From NCBI GenBank assembly GCA_013399115.1, contig VXAA01006090.1, forward strand, positions 405,291-469,290: 64,000 bases of DNA, in the 5' to 3' direction. A model generated the notes under the pieces. The model was given only the letters and a program-made list of their open reading frames with translations, was not told the DNA's origin and did not search any database. This DNA is from Anseranas semipalmata (taxonomy: Eukaryota; Chordata; Aves; Anseriformes; Anseranatidae). The translations under genes were made by a program, and so were the position numbers. Shown here piece after piece: positions 60,285 to 64,000 of this stretch. Every line of letters starts with the position of its first letter. The stretch's first letter is position 1.

Positions 60285-62137
60285 GTACCAAATGAGGGGG
60301 GAGCCACCCAGCAGTTGGCCTGAGAAGAAGGGAGGGAGTTGCCTTCACACAGCCTAAGGACTGAGCCCCAGGAAAAGCAGGCAATAGCAATTAGGTAATC
60401 ACATAGATGGTTCGCATACCCACTGGTGGTTTTGGTGAACTGAAGAGGAATAACACTAACATGCTCAAGATGCTGTCCAGAGAGAACAATCTGTGTTTGT
60501 ATCTCAAAGACCGCGTCCAAGGGAATATAAATGGAAGTCAATGAAAAGTGAAGTAACACAAAGCTCCGGGCAGATGGGGCACATGTGATTTTGCTATGAA
60601 ATCTTGGTCTCTGACTTCCGTACGTAGGACACTTGAAAGGAACTGTAGATGAGACGTGTCAACAATCATAGTTAAAATAATGCTGTTGAGAAGAACAGAA
60701 AGGCTTTTGTTTTGCTTGCAAATTTTTGTTACAATGTTTCTTTTCTTTATTAAGCCACTTTATTATTAAGCCTCTTGGGCTTGAGGAACGTATGTGGATG
60801 ACGGTGAGGCATCTGAGGTATCTCTACGTGTTTAGCAGCCCCCGGGCCAGGAAGCACTGCCCGTGAGGCTCACTGCCACGGGACTCCTGGGGTGGGGCAC
60901 AGAGCTGTGTCCCCTGTCGCGGGGAGCAGACGGCAGAGAAACCCCCCAGGAGCCGGCTGTAGTCCAGATCGCCACCCTCATGTAGGAGCTGCTGGGCCAA
61001 TTCTGCTGCTGTTGTCAATGTTATAAAGCAGTAGACCACCAGATTTTTCAATGTGTGCTGTGGAAGTCTGGTTTTGCTCACACAAATGGTCCCTGGGAAA
61101 GATCTTTGTTGTGTTTGACACAAGCCTCCAGTGGAAGGCAATGATTGCAACATCTTTCCAGTTTATTTTATTCAACAAGCTTATTTTCTTTTGCCATTTA
61201 AAGGAAAATGCCTACTTCCTCTCAGACAGTTCCTGTCTGTGGCTATTCTATTTTTCAGTATGAAGATGGAAGTTTTTTTTTACCCAAGTCTCTGGACATT
61301 TGCTTTTTGTTTTTTTTTATCCTAATTTTTTTCAGTACTTACCCACCAAAAAAATAACTGGTAATACATTGGTCATCTCTGACCATTGTCTGGGAGAGAA
61401 ACAAAATAATTATCTGTATCTTGGCATGTTGAAATCTAGAATATTCTCCACCCTTCCTCTAAGTGACATTTTGCCTTGGTATGGGTTGCAAATCATTCAT
61501 AGCATTATTAATGTCAGTATTTAAAAAGTTTATCTAATCCTGTGCTTTGCACAGAAACTATGCAGACACAGTATATTCCCCAGAAACATATTAAATATAG
61601 TTCTAAAGATATTTAGTAAAGATATAAAGAATATACAATACAGAAAATCAATAATCTTGTAAAGAGAGTGCATCTGCTTTATAGAATCTGACAGTAGGAA
61701 GATGACACACATACTGGTTTTGATTTCTACAATTATTGTAAGACTTCATCAATTCTTGAAATGATCTGAATAAGCATTGCGATAAACTGCATTTAATCTC
61801 ATGATGATAAATTTCTTAAATTCATTGCTGTCATCCAGTCCTGTGCCACCAACTAAAAACTTTGATCTCGAGCTTGTAAGTAAAAAATAAAGTCAGTAAG
61901 AAGAAGTTGTTTCATAACTGTCAAGTGATTAGACGGTTAGAGGCATGATTCTTTGCTGACATTTACCATTTGTTGCCGTTGCCACCTTTGTGAACTGGAT
62001 CTTCTGTGGCCCATAGCCCTCATATTGCTTCAGAAACATAACTCATATAAGACTGGTAATGGGGACTCTGCCTGCTTTCAGAGAGATCCATGGAGGTAGC
62101 AGAGCAGCGTAAGAGGTTGGCTACATCTCTTCTACTC
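60285..62137. other. Noncoding DNA with a GC-rich patch
   Basis: 60820-60980 is GC-rich with several CpGs. A 176-codon minus-strand frame starts at 60559 (to 60029) and a 109-codon minus-strand frame lies at 60824-61153; neither matches a family I know. A splice-flanked 47-base minus-strand segment is listed separately. Confidence 0.4.
61343..61389 (-). other. Exon-like segment, 47 bases
   Basis: On the minus strand TTATTTTGTTTCTCTCCCAG precedes it, an excellent acceptor. It is followed by GTAAGT after TTTTTTTGGTGG, a full-consensus donor. Two frames are open (TMVRDDQCITSYFFG and QWSEMTNVLPVIFLV). At 47 bases it is short for a vertebrate exon. It is unrecognised and may be chance. Confidence 0.2.
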
Positions 62138-62232
62138 CCTGGCTTAGGAGCACGGGGCAGGATCCATGCATCTGTGGACCACATAGCCAGCCTTAGGATC
62201 AGGCTGGATCCATGCATCTGTGGATCACATAG
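62138..62232 (+). repeat. Two-copy tandem duplication of about 48 bp
   Basis: CCTGGCTTAGGAGCACGGGG, then CAGGATCCATGCATCTGTGG and ACCACATAG (62138-62186), is repeated with small changes directly after (62187-62232). The last 26 bases of the units differ at one position only, while the first halves are more diverged, including a small gap. Confidence 0.85.
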
Positions 62233-62650
62233 ATTTGACTGATGAGAGGTCTGCTGGGAACAGCTGCAGTTAAACCATGTTAGATGTCTATAGTAGCTTC
62301 GGCTTTGGTAAGGGAGCCTTCAGCAGAGACTTCAGATTAAAAAGGGAGGCACAAATGTGCTACATATCCATTTTCTCCCTTCCCACTGCACAGGTGTTAT
62401 GTTTAGGTTGGTAAGAGTGGAGCATCCTGTCATGTAAAGATGTCGCCTGATGCTTTTCAGGATTCTTCAGTTTATACTTGATCTAAGGCTTATCTCCCCA
62501 GCATATTACAGATCATTCTCTTAATCAAAGCAAGGGGAGTAAACAAATTCAAGCAAGATAGAAGAAGCCATTGTGGAGATCTTGTGGATCAACAGAAACA
62601 TTTGGGGAAGATTCAAAAAATGGATGACAAGTTAATGTACAAAAGTGCAT
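62233..62650. other. Unique noncoding DNA
   Basis: Nothing recognised in this stretch. Confidence 0.45.
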
Positions 62651-62737
62651 GAGCCAAATCCTCATCTGGTTAATATCACTTTATTCCTATGAAACTGAAA
62701 CCTCTAGATTCATTAACACCAGATGAAGATCTGGTCC
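62651..62737. mobile_element. Fold-back (MITE-like) hairpin repeat
   Basis: GAGCCAAATCCTCATCTGGT (62651-62670) and ACCAGATGAAGATCTGGTCC (62718-62737) are near-exact reverse complements, and the match extends inward (TTAAT). The middle is about 38 bases. The wording matches a hairpin repeat that is frequent in bird, crocodile and turtle DNA ('gccaaatcctcatctggtgtaaat...'). Such elements are thought to be nonautonomous DNA transposons without coding capacity; the class here is inferred from structure alone. Confidence 0.65.
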
Positions 62738-64000
62738 TTGTCTGAATTTTTCTGTCTGAATAGGCAGACAGCTATTACTTTTGCCCTCAAATACTAGCCC
62801 TATTTCTTAAATAAAACAAGGCAGCCAAATTTCAGAAATAAGGGAGAGGGATATGGATGGATTTCAAATTCAAACCAATAGTGGAAAGTTGCGTCAATCT
62901 AATCTGGAGGGAAACCTATTACTTCTCCATAATAGTCAAATTAAGATGGTAAATTAATTCTATCATAAATATAACTGATGGCAAAATAAGACTGTTGTCA
63001 AGGTTATATGTAGGCCTTGTTCAATGTCTCATGTTTTCATAAGAATGTAAAGTCTTTGTTGTTACAAATATACAGAGTAGTTGATATTAACAAGAAAATA
63101 CAATCTGTTGTTTGCCCCTTGTCTGAAAGCAATGGAAAAATTCTGCAGGGTTTCAGAAAAAAGAATCACTGAATTTTGATAAATCTGGCTAGGGTCAGAA
63201 AAATCTCTTATTCATGAAAAAGAAACCAGTATGTGGAAAAGTCAATTTTATTTTTTCCCTGGTGATACTCTGCTGAGACTCTCTGAGCAAAGCTAAGAAG
63301 TTACTGCAGTAGCTGTACAAGCTGCAGTATGCAGTTCCTAGGAAAGAGACCTTCCTAGCATTCAAGAGGTATTTCTAATGTCTGTATGCCAATGTCTTGC
63401 TTTTTGTAAGGCATACAACATAGTTTTTAAATGGATCCTTTGTGAATGCTCTTAATGTAAATCTAAATCCAGGTATTTCCTCTAGTTCATGTAAATTTGA
63501 CAAAGTTACACAGACTTTTTCCTCTGTCTGGTGGTCTGTGTGAGAAATACTAGCTATACTGCATCTTATCACTGACACCCACTGTACTTCCTGTGTTATG
63601 TCCTGACACATATTAATCAGAATGTACATTTGCTTGGATTTATTTACACATTTATTAGTGGATAACAAACATCTTTAAAATAATGGGTTCCATCAGAAAG
63701 CCTCAGTACTCTGAGGGATCTGGACTGAATAGACAAAACCCAATAATGCATGTTTAGAATAGAAATCTTGAGCCCTGGATCATCCAAATACATTGAAATA
63801 CATGAGAAACTCCAAATATTGCATGAGTCTTTGTTGTAACATGTAGAGCCAATTAAGGTCAGTGGAAGTTTTGACTTCAGTGATACCAAGTAAAAGAGAT
63901 GACAGACAGAAAGGAGTCTGTGTATTTTATAGCTTTGGAATTACGCAAGGAATTCACTTCTCACTACAAATTTTACTGCTGAACATCATCAGAAACATCT
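62738..64000. other. Unique noncoding DNA to window end
   Basis: No gene recognised. At about 63850-63885 the words AATTAAGGTCAGTGGAAGTT and TTGACTTCAGTG resemble the middle part of fold-back repeats ('ttgacttcaatgg'), but arms are not seen. Confidence 0.45.

Noticed and set aside
60029..60559. 176-codon open frame on the minus strand
   Set aside because: One of the longest non-transposon frames, but no recognisable domain, no clear splice or promoter context, and it overlaps a local inverted repeat. Length is plausible by chance in 64 kb.
60824..61153. 109-codon minus-strand frame that looks somewhat protein-like
   Set aside because: No family recognised; the adjacent frame is also open, so composition explains it.
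1..64000. Search for tRNA, rRNA, snRNA, CRISPR arrays, endogenous retrovirus LTRs and phage-type genes
   Set aside because: No tRNA B-box with cloverleaf arms, no rRNA or snRNA words, no regularly spaced repeats and no LTR pair or retroviral gene was recognised by eye.

Overview
The window looks like bird chromosomal DNA with no complete protein-coding gene. The main evidence is a 5'-truncated CR1 LINE at about 16984-18460. It ends in copies of the 8-bp repeat that reads ATTCTATG on the element's strand, which is typical of avian CR1. Older CR1 relics, MIR-like SINE relics and small fold-back repeats of the kind common in bird, crocodile and turtle genomes agree with this. I cannot name the species. 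No bacterial, viral, CRISPR, tRNA or rRNA feature was seen. All features are called by eye; similarity calls rest on remembered consensus sequences and no search was run.

Layout. 1-2350 is AT-rich DNA leading to a small CpG island (2351-2565) with splice-donor-like sites on both strands. 2566-11440 is unique AT-rich DNA. 11440-13167 is an old minus-strand CR1 relic. 13168-16983 is unique DNA with a three-copy tandem repeat at 14444-14510. 16984-18460 is the younger minus-strand CR1. 18461-23460 holds a MIR-like relic and a fold-back repeat. 23461-24005 is a sharp GC-rich block. 24006-33000 is unique DNA with two exon-like segments (26873-26953 and 31184-31252, both plus) and a CpG-rich pocket with an RFX-type X-box (28985-29100). 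33040-33800 holds a homeobox/octamer-rich segment and two MIR-like relics. 35239-35360 is a small CR1 tail. 35361-47789 is mostly unique. 47790-49995 is a 2.2-kb old plus-strand CR1 relic with a recognisable 3' end. 49996-64000 is unique DNA with MIR-like relics, a G-quadruplex tract, pyrimidine-rich stretches, a 48-bp tandem duplication and a clear fold-back repeat at 62651-62737.

Most open frames here are short, unrecognised and consistent with chance. The only convincing protein-coding similarity is CR1 reverse transcriptase, and every copy is broken. I read the window as an intergenic or deep intronic 'desert'. Its real function, if any, would lie in enhancers, insulator sites or non-coding transcripts. 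I found no convincing new biological system. The best leads are the CpG island, the X-box pocket, the exon-like segments and the fold-back repeats.
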